Of a stretch of DNA of 64,000 nucleotides, positions 21,501 through 34,571 are shown one piece after another. Position 1 is the stretch's first letter. Each line of letters begins with the position of its first letter. The stretch lies in NCBI GenBank assembly GCA_936440205.1, contig OW387139.1, positions 34,746,378 to 34,810,377 on the forward strand. Direction: 5' to 3'. A model generated the notes under the pieces. It saw nothing but the letters and a program-made list of their open reading frames with translations. It made no database searches and was not told the DNA's origin. This DNA is from Lepidonotus clava (lineage: Eukaryota; Annelida; Polychaeta; Phyllodocida; Polynoidae). A program made the translations under genes and the position numbers.

Positions 21501-24500
21501 CAGTTGACTAATGTTTATACCCTTAAGATTATCAATGCATATCTCGAAGACCCCCAGTCTTGCCCACCCTTTTCTCCCAACCAACAATAGGCCATGCGTT
21601 TACATTTTGATAAAACAAACATTGTAAGCGTATTCTACCACGGACTAAAACTGCAAATTCTATACAAAATTCTATACGAGACATTCTTTAGCAAGTTATT
21701 TAATCTGGTTACAATCGGTGTTATTACAACTCTGGTCTCCCTTGTAATCCAGGGCCTTTACAATTCATTCTATTCAGGTTTACCATACATGTTATATTGA
21801 CATATGATAAATGAAATGATATTAATGGGATGGTGATGATAGAAACAGTATTACACAATACTTCAATACATAGTTCAGACTAACATGTATAGAATACAAC
21901 ATACAATCACTAGGATTCAATTAACATTTATCATAAAGATACATGGTATGTATGCTTTGAGTTTTTGTACCAACAAAACCACACATAGACCTATGTGATT
22001 ATATGAATATGTTACAGTCTGTACAAATATGCATGAAATGCAAGGTTAGAGTAATGTACACTCGACTTCTATAATATGCATGATCCTAAATTGTCAATTG
22101 GCCTGCATTGCAAAGTATGATTTGTGTTGTTATTTTTTCTATTCTCAAGTTTTATTGAGGTCACAATGGCCGTCAATGTGGCGTTCTCGTTGTAATAAAC
22201 GTAGGTTAGAAATTCAATTTTGTAATGGCATGGGTTATTCATATGGGAGGTTCGATAAAATCGGTAATGTGAAATGGGAGACGGGAAATCCTTCAAGTTT
22301 TAACGTGCTTTTAGTATATCTGTGATATATGAAATTTTCATAAGGATCAACGATGTCAACAGTATGTATTATTGATATCCACGTTTTTCCAACAAAGGCG
22401 TATATGAACGAATGAGGGATAATTATGTTGGACGAGCGTTACACAATGAACAGAAAGGTGAGAAATGATCTGTGTCTAAACTCATTGAACATAGGCAATA
22501 CAGACTACCGTACATGTCAATGCGGGATCTATTGTCAAGAAAGTTCCTGGTCGGATCTAACATTTTATTGTATTGTATCAATAAATATTAATGTGTGTAT
22601 GTTGTTGATTGAAACTGAGTTTGAAATTCTTCGAATGAACTGGATACTTCTATCCAAAGTGGCTTACAGTAGCTTTATGACCGCTCTTAGAAAATCGACA
22701 TGTTGCTTGGGTTTGCATAAATTGTATTCTGAGCTAGATTGACAAAACTTACTTTCTATTTCATTTATGTAGCTCACAGTCACTGAATACCGTGGAGTCC
22801 AAACTAGACTTTTTCTTTTTACACTAAATGTTGACTATATATCTTCATTTGGGTAGAAAGGTATTCACCCAAAGAGCATACTAGGTAATGATCTCAAATT
22901 TGTCACTAAAGATTTTATAGTTATTTACTACAACAGGCAGGTATAGCTGCCAGAGGATTACCCTCTTGTAACCTTGACTTTCCCAGAAGTGGTCAAATCT
23001 AAAGCTCTGTTTGAAAGTTAAAGAGACCAGAGGAGTTTTTGTCTGGAGACAAAGACTCACCCTGGCTTCTAAAAACAAAATTATTTTCGTATTTAGAAGT
23101 TACTGATAGATATGTGTTTGTGCAGAAACATTGTAGAAAAAGTATTTATCAATGCAAATAAGCTTCGAATGGTAACACAAAACAAGTTTCAGAATCTTAG
23201 TATATGGGACTCCCTCCATTTTAAAAAGGAATATCACACTACGTCTTGGCAGTCCAAAGTATTTATATACATATGTGTGGTTAATACCAGTTTGAACTAT
23301 ACTGTATACAAATGGTAATAGAAGAGGAAAGTCACTCAATTCCTTTCAATATAGCCTGAGGGATCCGTACAGTTTTTCTTCTTTACATAAATCGTATTTC
23401 CGTTTACAGTAGTCGACTGTGTCGCCAAACAACCCCTTTTCTTTTAAACAATTGCCGTTGAACAAAAAAAGTCTTAGAATGATCAGAAAAATAAGTGTTC
23501 TTAGGAAACAAAAATGTGGCGCTTCACTGACAATGAAAGTAAAGAGAGCCTTGAAGTGGTGTTGGCAGGTCGGAGGGTTGGAGACGCGGTTTGTCTTTGT
23601 GTGAGATGGCAACTACAGCCAGACCCTCTACGGAGTGACCATTTGCAATGGGAGTTAAAGTTTGGAAAACGTTTTATTCGTATCATACATATTTAACGTT
23701 TAATTCAATCCCCTCCTCTATTTATTTTGGGAGATTAGTGTATTTAGTATTTTGAGTTGTAAGTGATTCATTCCTGTGGTAAAATGGATGTTCATCTTTG
23801 TCCTCGTTATCGTAGTTGCTAATGTCGTTGCTGATATCTTATTTGCATGTTTTTATGATTTGTGAGATTAGTATTTATTGAGAAGTATGTGTATACAGCA
23901 TGACAAAAATGCTTAATGATAATATCATTAAGCATAAACTTATCTTGTATCATTTTATCATCTTGGCATCTACACAGTACCGAGTGGTAGTATATGTATG
24001 GTAGCAAAGTAAAGAAAGATTCTAAGTTTTATGTCCTTCAGTAACACATTGGGGGAGGTCTTTCGACCATACAACTAATATCTGTTTCATTTTTTCTGGA
24101 ACCTACAATCTAGAAAGTACACTGATAATCAATTATCTGTATTAGGTAACCCGCAGTTACCTGACGTTTTCATCAACATTAGCCTATTGAAAGAATGACA
24201 GAAGAAAACCAATAATCTCGGCCTGTAGGTGTTTTAAAAAAGAACCAGGGATGTGTTTCTGATCTATTTCAGAGCGGCCAGGCAACAAAGTACAGACTTA
24301 ATGATCTCTCCTTTACCCGGGGGTGGCTTATGGTCTCTGGATTTGATTCCCCGGCAACAGATTCCCCCATCCGGCGTTGGTGAGTGGAGGAGGGGGTTGT
24401 AAGGAGCTAGCAGGGTGAGATGGAGGGGGCAGGGGTGGGGCCTAACTCTGCTGACGTATCTACTGAAATATTCAAGTCACGAGCGGCCATCCTTTCACTG

Positions 24501-24920
24501 CCACACTAGACTTTTTATTCCCCGCTTCAATGGCCTCCCCGTATGGGAGCCTTTTCTTTTAGTAGGTATGTAAGATCTGGAAGGTTTCTTACTCTCCTTT
24601 CTCTACCTTAAATGTTTTATTGATGAGTCATCGTGGGTCTATGCTTGGGGTATCATGGAACATATAACATACAACCCTTTAACAACTTGAATGGAACTTA
24701 ATTCAAAAAAGTATAGGGTCTCTTTGTTTGCATGTGCAGACTTATTGTCCTTCTTAAGGGATTTTTTTTTTGTACATTAAATTTTGTTATTTTATTTTTG
24801 TTTGCCGATTGTAACAACTTAACAAAGGACTCGTTCGATATAGAGGAATAGTTTCGCTTTGTATACCCAAACGAGCGATTGTTACTGGTTGGTGAGAGGT
24901 CTGTAGGTTTTTGTCAGGAA
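21501..24920. other. Non-coding stretch with an AT-rich palindrome
   Basis: Short frames (60-105 codons) show no domain. A perfect palindrome, ATGCTTAATGAT and ATCATTAAGCAT around AAT, lies at 23909-23935. GC-richer single-copy patches lie at 23520-23660 and 24270-24540. Nothing else is recognised. Confidence 0.35.
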
Positions 24921-24933
24921 GGGTACATTTGGG

Positions 24934-25241
24934 CCCGTGGGGGTCCGGGTAAGAATAGGCCCTCAGTAGCCCCTGCTGATCGTAAGAGGCGACGATAGGG
25001 GGGACCCTGTACTGACCAAGTGGTTCTCGGGTTCGATTCCCGGTCAGTGCTTGGTTCACTAAGGGATGAGGTACAGCAAAAATGATCACTGGGTTTTGAT
25101 CCCCTGCTGTTTGCCCGCCCTGTCACCTTCATCTCATAGATTCGATCACCAAAGACAGAATTCGTCCCAACTGGTTTTCGCCGTGAAAATGACCCTGGCT
25201 GTCGTCGGTACGGCGTAAAACACCCAACACTCACTCACTCA
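24934..25241 (+). mobile_element. SINE, mollusc-type, with 13-bp target duplication
   Basis: The 308-bp unit is flanked by GGGTACATTTGGG at 24921-24933 and 25242-25254, a perfect 13-bp target duplication made by LINE machinery. It contains GATCGTAAGAGGCGAC-type and GGGTCCGGGTAAGAATAGG words seen in molluscan SINEs. It also has a perfect Pol III B-box with T-arm (CGGGTTCGATTCCCG, 25027-25041) and ends in a short actcactcactca tail. The 13-bp duplication shows fairly recent insertion. The family name cannot be settled without a repeat library. Confidence 0.8.
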
Positions 25242-25254
25242 GGGTACATTTGGG

Positions 25255-27470
25255 TAGAATACAGTAAGTCCTCTCGGTACAGATTTACAGGCATTCAAAA
25301 CCATTCTTCTAATACGTCTTTTCCTCTTGATTTTCATGCTTTCAACTGTAGTAGAATTACATGAAACAGATGCACAGAATTCAATTTGGAATTAACAATA
25401 TCATATTTTATTGTTCGGAATTTGTCACCAAAAAAGCGTTTGAGCAAGATGGACACTCCTGGGAACATTTATTTTAGTCTGAGGTGGTGATGGGTTTGCT
25501 GAGGAAACCGAGTTTACGGTGAGGAGGAGGAAGTTGAGCACTTGGCTGACACAAATATTTACACAGGATCTCACATCGTGGTGGTCTCAAATAGCAGTAA
25601 CACACCGACAAGAGCATGAGGGTGGGAGTAGACGGGACCCAGACCAGACTATAATAGAGTCAGATACTAATGATGCGCAAGTCTAATCAATTGGCATCCC
25701 TTCCTATATCTACACTTTAAATCTTAAGCATAAAGTTTGTGTCTATTGGAAACAGAGCAATACAGGTGCCACGAAATGCCATGGTCATCACTATTAAACT
25801 TTAGTTAAATTTCATATAAATTTCATATATTAATATAATATAATATATCTAATATGATGTAATATACAATATAATATAATATATATATAATATTTGATAT
25901 ATTCATAATATGTAATATTTCCCCAACGTATATATTATATACGTTGGGTAAATGCCCATATCGATCCACCTCACCTTATTTACAGTGATGCCAGATCATG
26001 TGAACAGCTTGATGGGTATATATAGGGAATAATTGTCTACTGTCACATTCACAGTATACAGTCGATATAGTTATATACTTCTAAAAAGGATATAGATAAT
26101 AGGAATGCCTTCGAAAGAAATGCTTACAAGGACTAGGCACAAGTTGAATCATCGAGTAATAATGGCATCTTTGTCTTCTACAGACTCTGAATTAAGTTCC
26201 CCTATTGTGCTAAGACAATACAACAGATGTTAGTGCACCTATGCGCTTTGGCGTAGCAACACTGTTCTTATAAACAATAGTATGAATTAGATCAACCAAT
26301 ATGACTCTGTACAATTAGTACTTTTTGTAATTGAAACATGGCTGTCTGGGAAGCATATCTAAACAAGGCCTTGGCAAATCTATGAAAAAAGCAGGTACAA
26401 GTATAAAGGATAGAGTAGATCCGTAGCTTTTTTAGTTGTGAGGTTGCGTCGAGAGCTCGAGGGAGAATATGCGTGGCTGCTGTGAATGCAATGAATTATT
26501 TGTGCTAAGCGAATTGAGAAAAGAGTCCCCCCAAAGAGCAGTCCCTGTAAAGTCGATTGAGGAAATAAACAGCTGTACACGTCTATAAATATTCCAAGGT
26601 GAACTAGCTCGTCAGTGCTCTAATGAAGTTGTTTTAATTCTCTTTACGTTTGAGTTCCACTTTGAAACAAGACTACAAATATTTAGACAACTACAGAATC
26701 GTCGGATTAAATTCTCCTGGTCCTAAAACCTAGAAGTTTCTCGGAAAGAACTCTAAACTGAGCAGCATTATGATTATAGGAAATAAAGAAGTCAAAATTC
26801 CCACTGAGAATTTATAGCTAGAGCCTTTATTCCACTCTGCGATACTGGCTTCCGTGAATTTGATAGAATTATTGCACAAAACACATGCCTAAGATACTGC
26901 CTTCCGTCAGTTTGAGAGAATTATTGCGTGGTCTGGAATCTCATTTATTTCATCGATTGTTGAACACATTTTCATTTGAACTTCTGTTGCAATACATCAG
27001 TGAAATATATTACACAAAAGGTAGCCTCTCAAAAATTAAGATCATGTTTGCAAAATTCTTAACTTCTCTAATGTTGGCTCAAACCCCCTTTTAAAACTGA
27101 CCATGTTGGACTTTAAAGATCTAATTGGATGCAAGATGACATTTTTCAAAATTCGAGAATATGTTTCTATGATTCGAATTTCCCATAGAATTGTCAATCA
27201 ATTCCGCATGGTATCATATAGAACAATGTGAACCACGGGGGTCCTATAAACTTTCAAATAAAGCAGTTGCCATGATTACATCCATCCATGCCTGTCTCGA
27301 AACATCCAGACATCGTGACTAAAAATAAACGCTGTGGTAGGTAAAGTAAAGAATCAAAGAAGTGCCAAGTATGAGTAAGTGATAAGAGGGTATGCTTTTA
27401 TGGAATCTGTCTCAGATTGGGAACCTTGTACAGGCCGCTGCTGTTGTCCCCATGACCCGTATGAATGATA
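25255..27470. other. Non-coding stretch, AT-rich low complexity
   Basis: Region 25790-25950 is a run of TATAAT-type words ending in a perfect 27-bp palindrome (CCCAACGTATATA arms, 25922-25948). A local direct duplication of about 39 bp (GATACTG...AATTATTGC) at offset 52 lies at 26841-26931. The remainder shows no gene. Confidence 0.4.
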
Positions 27471-27474
27471 TGGG

Positions 27475-27494
27475 TGGTCAAAGGTCAGGGGTCA
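27475..27494 (+). promoter_or_regulatory. Three nuclear-receptor half-sites at 1-bp spacing
   Basis: TGGTCA (27475), AGGTCA (27482) and GGGTCA (27489) lie on the same strand with single-base spacers, giving two overlapping DR1 elements. DR1 is the classic site for HNF4, COUP-TF and RXR heterodimers. There is no gene nearby in the window to link it to. Confidence 0.5.
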
Positions 27495-27499
27495 AATTG

Positions 27500-28518
27500 T
27501 GCCTGGAGTAAGGCATGTAGCATGAAGAGTAGCAGGTCGGGTTACACAAGCAGATGTCTATCACCCAGTTTGTGGCTCCATTGAAGAAAATACAACTTAA
27601 ATACGGCACAGTCTATACTGTTAAAAACGAGCATTCTAGGCCTAATTCTTTTTGTTCATAATGTAGCATGTATATTTTCCAATGTAAGACCATGAAGAAC
27701 ATGACATATTGAGATGCCAAATGGTCTATTGTACACATCTGCAAGTTTGATGGAGGCTTTTGGGGGAAGGGTTTGCTAGTCAGGGGCAGGAGTTGGCCCT
27801 CCCGCCCGAGACAGACTGACACACTTACTCAACCTCACACTGTGAATCACTTAATACGCTATGTGTGTACCATAGATGCCCTTTAGAATTAGAGGAGTGT
27901 TGAATGACACGCACCGTCAGAACACACAACCAGAGTAAAGCACTCCCGCTCCGCTTAGGAACTGTAAATGATATGAAACAATGGCCCTAATTCTGGACAC
28001 CGTCACATGTTAAATAACATAACTATTCAACAGCAACAGCGACAACAAACAGAAGCAAAATGTTATAAATGATAGTATGTAGTTATTTGAAATTAGAACA
28101 ATGTGTAGAGCGCCAGACTGTTAACAAATTTGAAATAGGCCCTATGTCATATAGGGGTGCTATAGAAATTCTGTACATGTAGGCCTATCGGTACTGCAAA
28201 GACGATTTAATGATAGTGCAATGAACAAAGTATATGTTGTTTCTGTAGATTGACAATCAACATTAAATATCGATATTTTAGATTAATGAAGGTAACATAT
28301 CGGCTTTTGTTATAATTCCGTAGTTTGAATTAAATCAACGTCTATATAAGGAGCGTTTCTATAATGCATTACACAGACAATGTGTCCATATATGGAAAAA
28401 AACAAACTTAAAATAATTAGCGGTACATATGGCCCTCCAGTTCTGTCACCTCCCTAAATACATACCGCTCGACACGCTGTGTGAGGAGTAATACACTACA
28501 GGCCCTACTGACAATGTG
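27500..28518. other. Non-coding spacer
   Basis: Single-copy DNA of mixed composition, with no frame above 69 codons and no repeat recognised. Confidence 0.35.
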
Positions 28519-28520
28519 TA

Positions 28521-28710
28521 AAGCCCCATACCCACTAAGTAATTTGGGCTTCGTCGCCCGTCAGTATGCTATATTACAATGAACATGTTTGATAAAATCA
28601 TCGGCCGAATCGTCGGGCGATTTTCCTGGCGATTCAGATCAAACATGTATATTTCAGTATAGCATACTGACGGGCGACCAAGCCCAGATCGCCTAGTGGG
28701 TATGGGGCTT
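28521..28710. mobile_element. Fold-back MITE, TA duplication
   Basis: The element is almost wholly palindromic. The left arm starts AAGCCCCATACCCACTAAG and contains GTCGCCCGTCAGTATGCTAT. The right arm repeats these in reverse, ending CTAGTGGGTATGGGGCTT. TA flanks both ends (28519-28520 and 28711-28712). RNA or single-stranded DNA from it would form one long hairpin. It carries no protein. Confidence 0.8.
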
Positions 28711-28712
28711 TA

Positions 28713-31700
28713 GACACCTGCAGGACCCACGTAATAATCGGACATGTTTACATTTGAAGACCTCGTGTGATTCTCTAGATCTATCGCAATAAGTGGCTTC
28801 CAGCAGTGCACAAAGAGAACATTTGCAACGTATCCTCATCTGACTATCACTCATTCACATCCTCATTCACTCACTCACTCACTTATAACTTTTTTTTAAT
28901 TCTATCAATGATAAAAGCAAGCATGATTGATATTGATAATCACATTACAGGGTTTAATACGATATTGTTAGAAACCTTATATATACATATGTATTGCTGG
29001 GCCCATTAAATTTATTGAATATAAACAAACTTAATCCAAACAGATAGGTCTTCTAACATTGGTTGACTGTTTGATGAACAAATCAGCATCAAGATTATAG
29101 CAGTGATAGAGAAATAGTTAGTCAATAGATGGTGTAAAGCTTAGTCCATTGTTCCCTGATCTATGGTGAATCATATAGTGGAGCCTGATGAGAACAGGGC
29201 TGGTTCCCCAGGCCAACTTTATCACCAGGTCGGGTGTCTTGAAGCTACCCTGACTAGCAAGAATCTATGCTCCATAGTGCCCGGTTCTCTCCTCTTAAAA
29301 AGAAACGAAATACTTTTCTTCGTAGCACAAACACGTGCTTGTCTCAGGGATGACAAAAATGTCCAAGAACCTGATGCTATAGTAGTAATGTTATGCCTGG
29401 TCCTTCTCTTCTTGTTTGCTCAACGGGCAATTGAAACGTAGGCCTGGCTTTACAGCAGTGAGGTTTATTTAGGCCTGCCGTTCGCTGTTGTACCACTACC
29501 TCACCTGCGATGATGACAACTAGGTATATGATATTGTATCAACGCGTTTTATCCATTGTATTTCTACCTGTTGGGCAGATCTTTTCAACGTGTCAGTAGA
29601 TTCATTCTCTTTGTTCATATAATATAACGGTAGAACGCCTATTTGAAATTACAATATTAACAATGCAGTTATGACCCACAACTTACTTTGTTCCTGAAAG
29701 TGACATAGGCCTAGTTCCGTCAGCCCCTGGTGTCTCATGTCTACCTGACTAAACCTCAGCTTCGCTGCCAGCTCGTGTAAAGCATCCTGATAGGCCATGA
29801 TGCAGTATATATTGGATGATTGCCTGTGATATGTAACTATTAAGGAGCTGCCACTCAAAGCATAATCATAGGGTGAGGATTCAGTCTCGGGTTGTCGTCC
29901 TTTTATCATTAATTGTTAAGCATCACACCACTTAATCAACACTTTATGTTATTACTATAAGACTCCGACGGTAATATACATTATAACGTGAGATCTCACG
30001 ATTATAATATTGTTGATATTGTTTTCATCAATAATGACACTGTTGATGTTTTCCTTTTAGATTTTTCCATTCATACATAAGTGCCATATTGTTATGCATT
30101 ATGTAATGAATAACGTTCTTGATGATTACATTAGTCTTTTTTTTTATAAATATAAATACATGTAGTCTGATCCTTTGTTGCTCTTTTCTTGGATGCACAC
30201 TACCATTATTCTACATTACATTATTATGGATAGGTCCCCCCACATTTCCTACTTGCAGCTTTAGGTTTAAACTAAATCAATTAACTCTGAGCCTGGGTAT
30301 GAAAATTCAATTAGTTGATGCCACTCACATATACATAGCCTGATTCTTAGCTATATCATTACATGTAATTATCGTATGGGGATGCAAGATATTCATTTGA
30401 TGCCAGAATACATGCATACTTTGCTTATATTGTATGAATCACTGAGGGTTCAATGTTCCTCTTTGTATTTGTCTGTATGGGATGGTAAGGTCAGTAATGC
30501 TGCTGTTTGCTTTGTGTCCTCTGAGGTGTCCCAAAAACCAGGGGAAGCGTGTCGGGTGTCAGATGATTACATTCACGTATAGAGAGGGCAAAGTGGGAGG
30601 TGTAATAATATCAGGGAGGTATATTCAGGTATCATTAATGTTTGACTAATCATTTGGTGTTCCATCGTGGTATTTATGTACGGATGGGCTGATTGCTTTT
30701 ATAACTGTCCAGCCATTGACACTGGTGCGACTATTAAACGGCAAATCTATTTGTTCATTTTGGTTGTATATTTGAGGAAGTGTTTTTCTTGCATATGGGC
30801 ACTAACGACGTGTTGAAAAATGATCAATTCTTGGCGAAATTCGATGTTAGGACCATTGATAATGATAATCTCCTGGAGAGTACAGTAGGCTACTGCAAAC
30901 ATTTTTAAATTGAGCACTAAACAATCATTTTAATGATCTCCAAAACCTGGGATTCTATCTGCATGTTTTCCTATATAATTACAGTAGGCGTATCTCGACA
31001 TGCAAATACATCACAAATGTTTGAATTCTATGGAATCCACGTACAAATTACCATTGATGTTCTTTTAGTAACAATAGTCTACCCTGGTTTGCCTATTTCC
31101 CATCGTTCATTCAACAGTATTTGAAGTCATCCTTTATGCTGTTAGATCGTATTTATCAGTTTATGAGAAGCTGAGATATTTACAAATTTGTTTTCTTAGT
31201 CAATCAATCACATATTGTGAGTCCACATGCTCCGCACCGTTTGGTTTCATATTACACTCAGTTATGTTATTTCACGTGTACATAACACAGTGCACACAAT
31301 AGTCTAGTTAATATTTATACTACCTGCCTGTCGATTTATAAACCCAGCTTGCTAGGAACCTTGCCTTGACATACACAAAGTACATTAAGCCCATAAGTCA
31401 AGTTCTGTTGAGAGAGGTCCTACTTTTTCAAAGTTTTTTTTGTCCTCCCGGTGTCAGCATAACTGAAGTTACTTCACACTCAGTGACCATACAAAGGATT
31501 TATATCCCATCGGTTCTAAGTATGATATATGCATAAGTAAGAGGTTGGTTGGAAGTTTCTAAAACCAAACTTTATCCAACTTGGTCACCCGTGTAAGTAA
31601 GCTACATTTTTTAGGATGTATTAACACTAACCATCCAGAGGAAGTCTGTTTAGTGATAGTTGAGTATAAGTGGTTGGGAAAAAAGTCTATACTTTCAATC

Positions 31701-31874
31701 AAGCTTTCTTGTAATTTATGTATATCTGATTTCGTTTCCCATGGATGTAAATGTACTATTTTTACATTTATTCTACCTCAAGGAGGGACAACTTCCTTGA
31801 CTTAAAACAGTGAAATTGTTTCATGCTAAATGATAAGCACAGCGGAGACATAGGCAACTACTCTTTACAGTCAT

Positions 31875-31877
<3 letters not shown>
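28713..31877. other. Non-coding stretch
   Basis: Frames of up to 92 codons (for example 29163-29441) have no recognisable domain. GC-richer single-copy DNA lies at about 29140-29450. No mobile element is recognised. Confidence 0.35.

Positions 31878-31925
<48 letters not shown>
31878..31925. repeat. (AT)n microsatellite, about 24 units
   Basis: An uninterrupted dinucleotide run. Confidence 0.95.
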
Positions 31926-31929
<4 letters not shown>

Positions 31930-32715
31930 TTTAAGGTTTGGTGAAACAAACAGTCATTCTAGAAAACTTGCCTGTTATAAACAATGTCAATTTATGGGAC
32001 TCACAGTAATTATGGGCAGGCAATAATAATAAGTTGTACAATTTGATGAAGGACATCTCATTCCTCAAATGTTGCCATTTAAGAAGTATTATACGAAAGG
32101 TTTATTCCAACTCATTCCTGTTGTTATTGGATACTATTGAATATATTCCGTGTATAGAATATGACACTGTTTTTTGGCCATTCGTGGGTATCTTCCTATT
32201 GATAGGTCTATGCTACAGATAAAGCACAGGAAGGTTAATTCCACTTTGTTTAACTATGATGGTCTACCCACTGGTCAAATGGACACCTGTTGCTAGAGAC
32301 CCTACATCAGGACACACCAGCCCATGTCAACATGAGAGCTGTCTGTACAAATAGAGTCTGTATGGGTGTGCACTCTACCCTGAAAAGGATCCCAGATATG
32401 GCCAGCACATGATTTCAGCTTGTGAATAGATCACGATCTCTGGAATATTTGTGCCCAGTAGGATAAATATATGTCCACCACGATCCAAGGCAAAAACATC
32501 GCAAAAGAATTAGTGCAATAAAAAAGTATATGTGGTCACAGACTAGGTGGAGGAATGTGTGAGCAAGGCCCTCCCTCTGTAACTGCAGGTTGACAAAGCA
32601 AGTGATTTAAACAGGATTCCTTTTACAAAAATGAGGGAGAACGTTAATTGAAATACTTTAAATGCCCTTTTGTCCTGAAACCTGAACATCAGTTATCGTC
32701 TGTCCTGTGTGTGTA

Positions 32716-32718
<3 letters not shown>
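31926..32718. other. Non-coding spacer between microsatellites
   Basis: I saw no recognisable gene or repeat. Confidence 0.35.

Positions 32719-32778
<60 letters not shown>
32719..32778. repeat. (GT)n microsatellite, about 30 units
   Basis: A long uninterrupted GT run. It generates spurious frames on both strands (poly Cys-Val, and poly Thr-His on the opposite strand). Confidence 0.95.
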
Positions 32779-32780
<2 letters not shown>

Positions 32781-33436
32781 GCCATCCTATTTGTATGAAC
32801 TCAGATGCCCTACTACAACCAAAAGAAATTTGATATGGGAAGGAGTTATGTTTACTGAATGGAAGGCGTTTTTTAATTTTCAAACAGAGGCGCTTATTGT
32901 TCATCATCTCGGTCACGGATGATGACGTCAGAAGCCGGAGAGGGATTGCCGTAAACTTGTGATCCAAGGCTTTGTGAGTATACATTAAATAAATATGGGT
33001 GTCAATGATATACTTAACCTTACTAACCTTTAAATGTGATCTAGGTACAGTGGGTTCTAAATTACAAGAACCATTTCATGCGTGATGTTGTATAGTTATT
33101 AGTATTATTAGATTATTAGTTTCACAATCCTCGTTATTACCCAATAGACTTCAGACAAAAAAGGTCATATTGGTGTTCCATAAAATTGGCTCTTTTACGG
33201 AATTTATATCTATTCAAGGATAGCTGGACCAGTGGACCGATTGTTAGAATACGGGACATAAAATTAATGTCAACACATGATTAGTTTAAGCACACATTGT
33301 ACACAGAGGAATCTAGGGTTCATCAGTAACATTGTTTTCACGGTACTATTCTTGAGTACTACCTTTCATTTTTATTCCTATGTTAAACTCTGACCTTCAA
33401 TGCCATCATCTCTGCCTACTGCTAGTAGTAGCAGAT
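32779..33436. other. Non-coding spacer
   Basis: Contains a GATGACGTCAG CRE-like site near 32920. Nothing else is recognised. Confidence 0.3.
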
Positions 33437-33440
33437 TTAA

Positions 33441-33797
33441 AGGGAGCCAAAACCAATGAAATTGACAAAATTTTTAAAATTTTCAAAACTCAGATAAGTA
33501 TAGAAATATGTTAGATGAGTCCATTTAAGGTCAGTGGTAAAGTATTAGTTGTGAAAACTAGCTCAAACTGAAGTAGAATGCCACAAAAGATGGTAATGTT
33601 TACATTTGTTTGTAAACAAACCTTATTTTTGCGGATCCACATTAATTGATTTGAGCAAGAAAAACATATTTTTAACGATATTTTACCATATTTCATTATT
33701 TAGATTTTAACATGGACCAGAAATAGGCTGAAGGAATGGATTTCCATGATTATTTGAATTTGGAAAATTTCATTGAATTTATTGGTTTTGGCTCCCT
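33441..33797 (+). mobile_element. TTAA MITE, family A copy 1
   Basis: The ends are AGGGAGCCAAAACC and, on the right, GGTTTTGGCTCCCT. TTAA flanks both sides (33437-33440 and 33798-33801), the signature of piggyBac- or Kolobok-type insertion. It is 357 bp with no transposase. It contains the internal palindromic word TTTGTTTGTAAACAAAC. A second copy in the opposite orientation lies at 47658-48005. Confidence 0.85.
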
Positions 33798-33801
33798 TTA
33801 A

Positions 33802-34468
33802 CAAATATGAGGACATTTTAAAGAACGTCACGTGCTTGGTACTTAAATGGAGGCTTTGGACATCAAAATAATATATAAGATGTCAGTGTTCAACGTTATA
33901 TAATAGTTAAAGGAGTTGCAGGAAATCTAGTGAAACACGTTTCTCATAAATGGTTTCCCATGTAATGCATCAGTCTATGATAAATAATGTAATAAATTCT
34001 AAATGTCAACCTCCCTTTCACCTATGTAAATACGTTTACCAAAACTTCCAAACTTCCCTGTTACATGTTTCTTTTAAAAAGGATTTATAGTATGATTTGG
34101 ATACAGATTTTGTTGATTCATCATCATATATATATGTGGATATATATAATATTTAGATCTAGCTGTTGTTTAGTGACGTTTTATTTTGCAACACTCTACT
34201 TTGATTACACTATAATGGTTAGGATGATCGACCTTAGGTTGTTTTTGTTGGCATATTCAAGTGGCATGGAGGAATTGATGATACTGTTGAAGCTGTTTTG
34301 GGAAATATATAACTAAATGATAAGTCAAAGTTCATTGATCTTCCATCTGTGAATGGAGAGTCTTCTTCCTAATGATATATTATGATTTCTAAAAAAAAAT
34401 GTTATGCAGTAACTTTCTCTCTCCTGATTTGAGCCTGATTGTCACAACAGATACAATTACTAATTATA
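33802..34468. other. AT-rich spacer
   Basis: An 83-codon frame at 34065-34316 looks like chance in AT-rich DNA. Nothing else is recognised. Confidence 0.35.
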
Positions 34469-34571
34469 AAGCTCCATCCATACCCACTAAGCAACTTTTA
34501 GAGAGTTGGGCAACAGATTGGCGCTGAAAATTGTCAATTCTAGTACAAATGTCCTAGTGGGTATGTGGCTT
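34469..34571. mobile_element. Short diverged relative of the fold-back MITE
   Basis: The termini CATACCCACTAAG and CTAGTGGGTATGTGGCTT match the ends of the element at 28521-28710, but the middle is shorter and the left end carries a few extra bases. The target duplication is unclear. Boundaries are accurate to a few bases. Confidence 0.6.

Noticed and set aside
25015-25056. tRNA gene suggested by a perfect B-box and T-arm
   Set aside because: No D-arm or anticodon arm. It lies inside a SINE bounded by a 13-bp duplication.
32648-32985. Frames of 61-98 codons over the GT run
   Set aside because: Translations are poly Cys-Val or poly Thr-His from the microsatellite.
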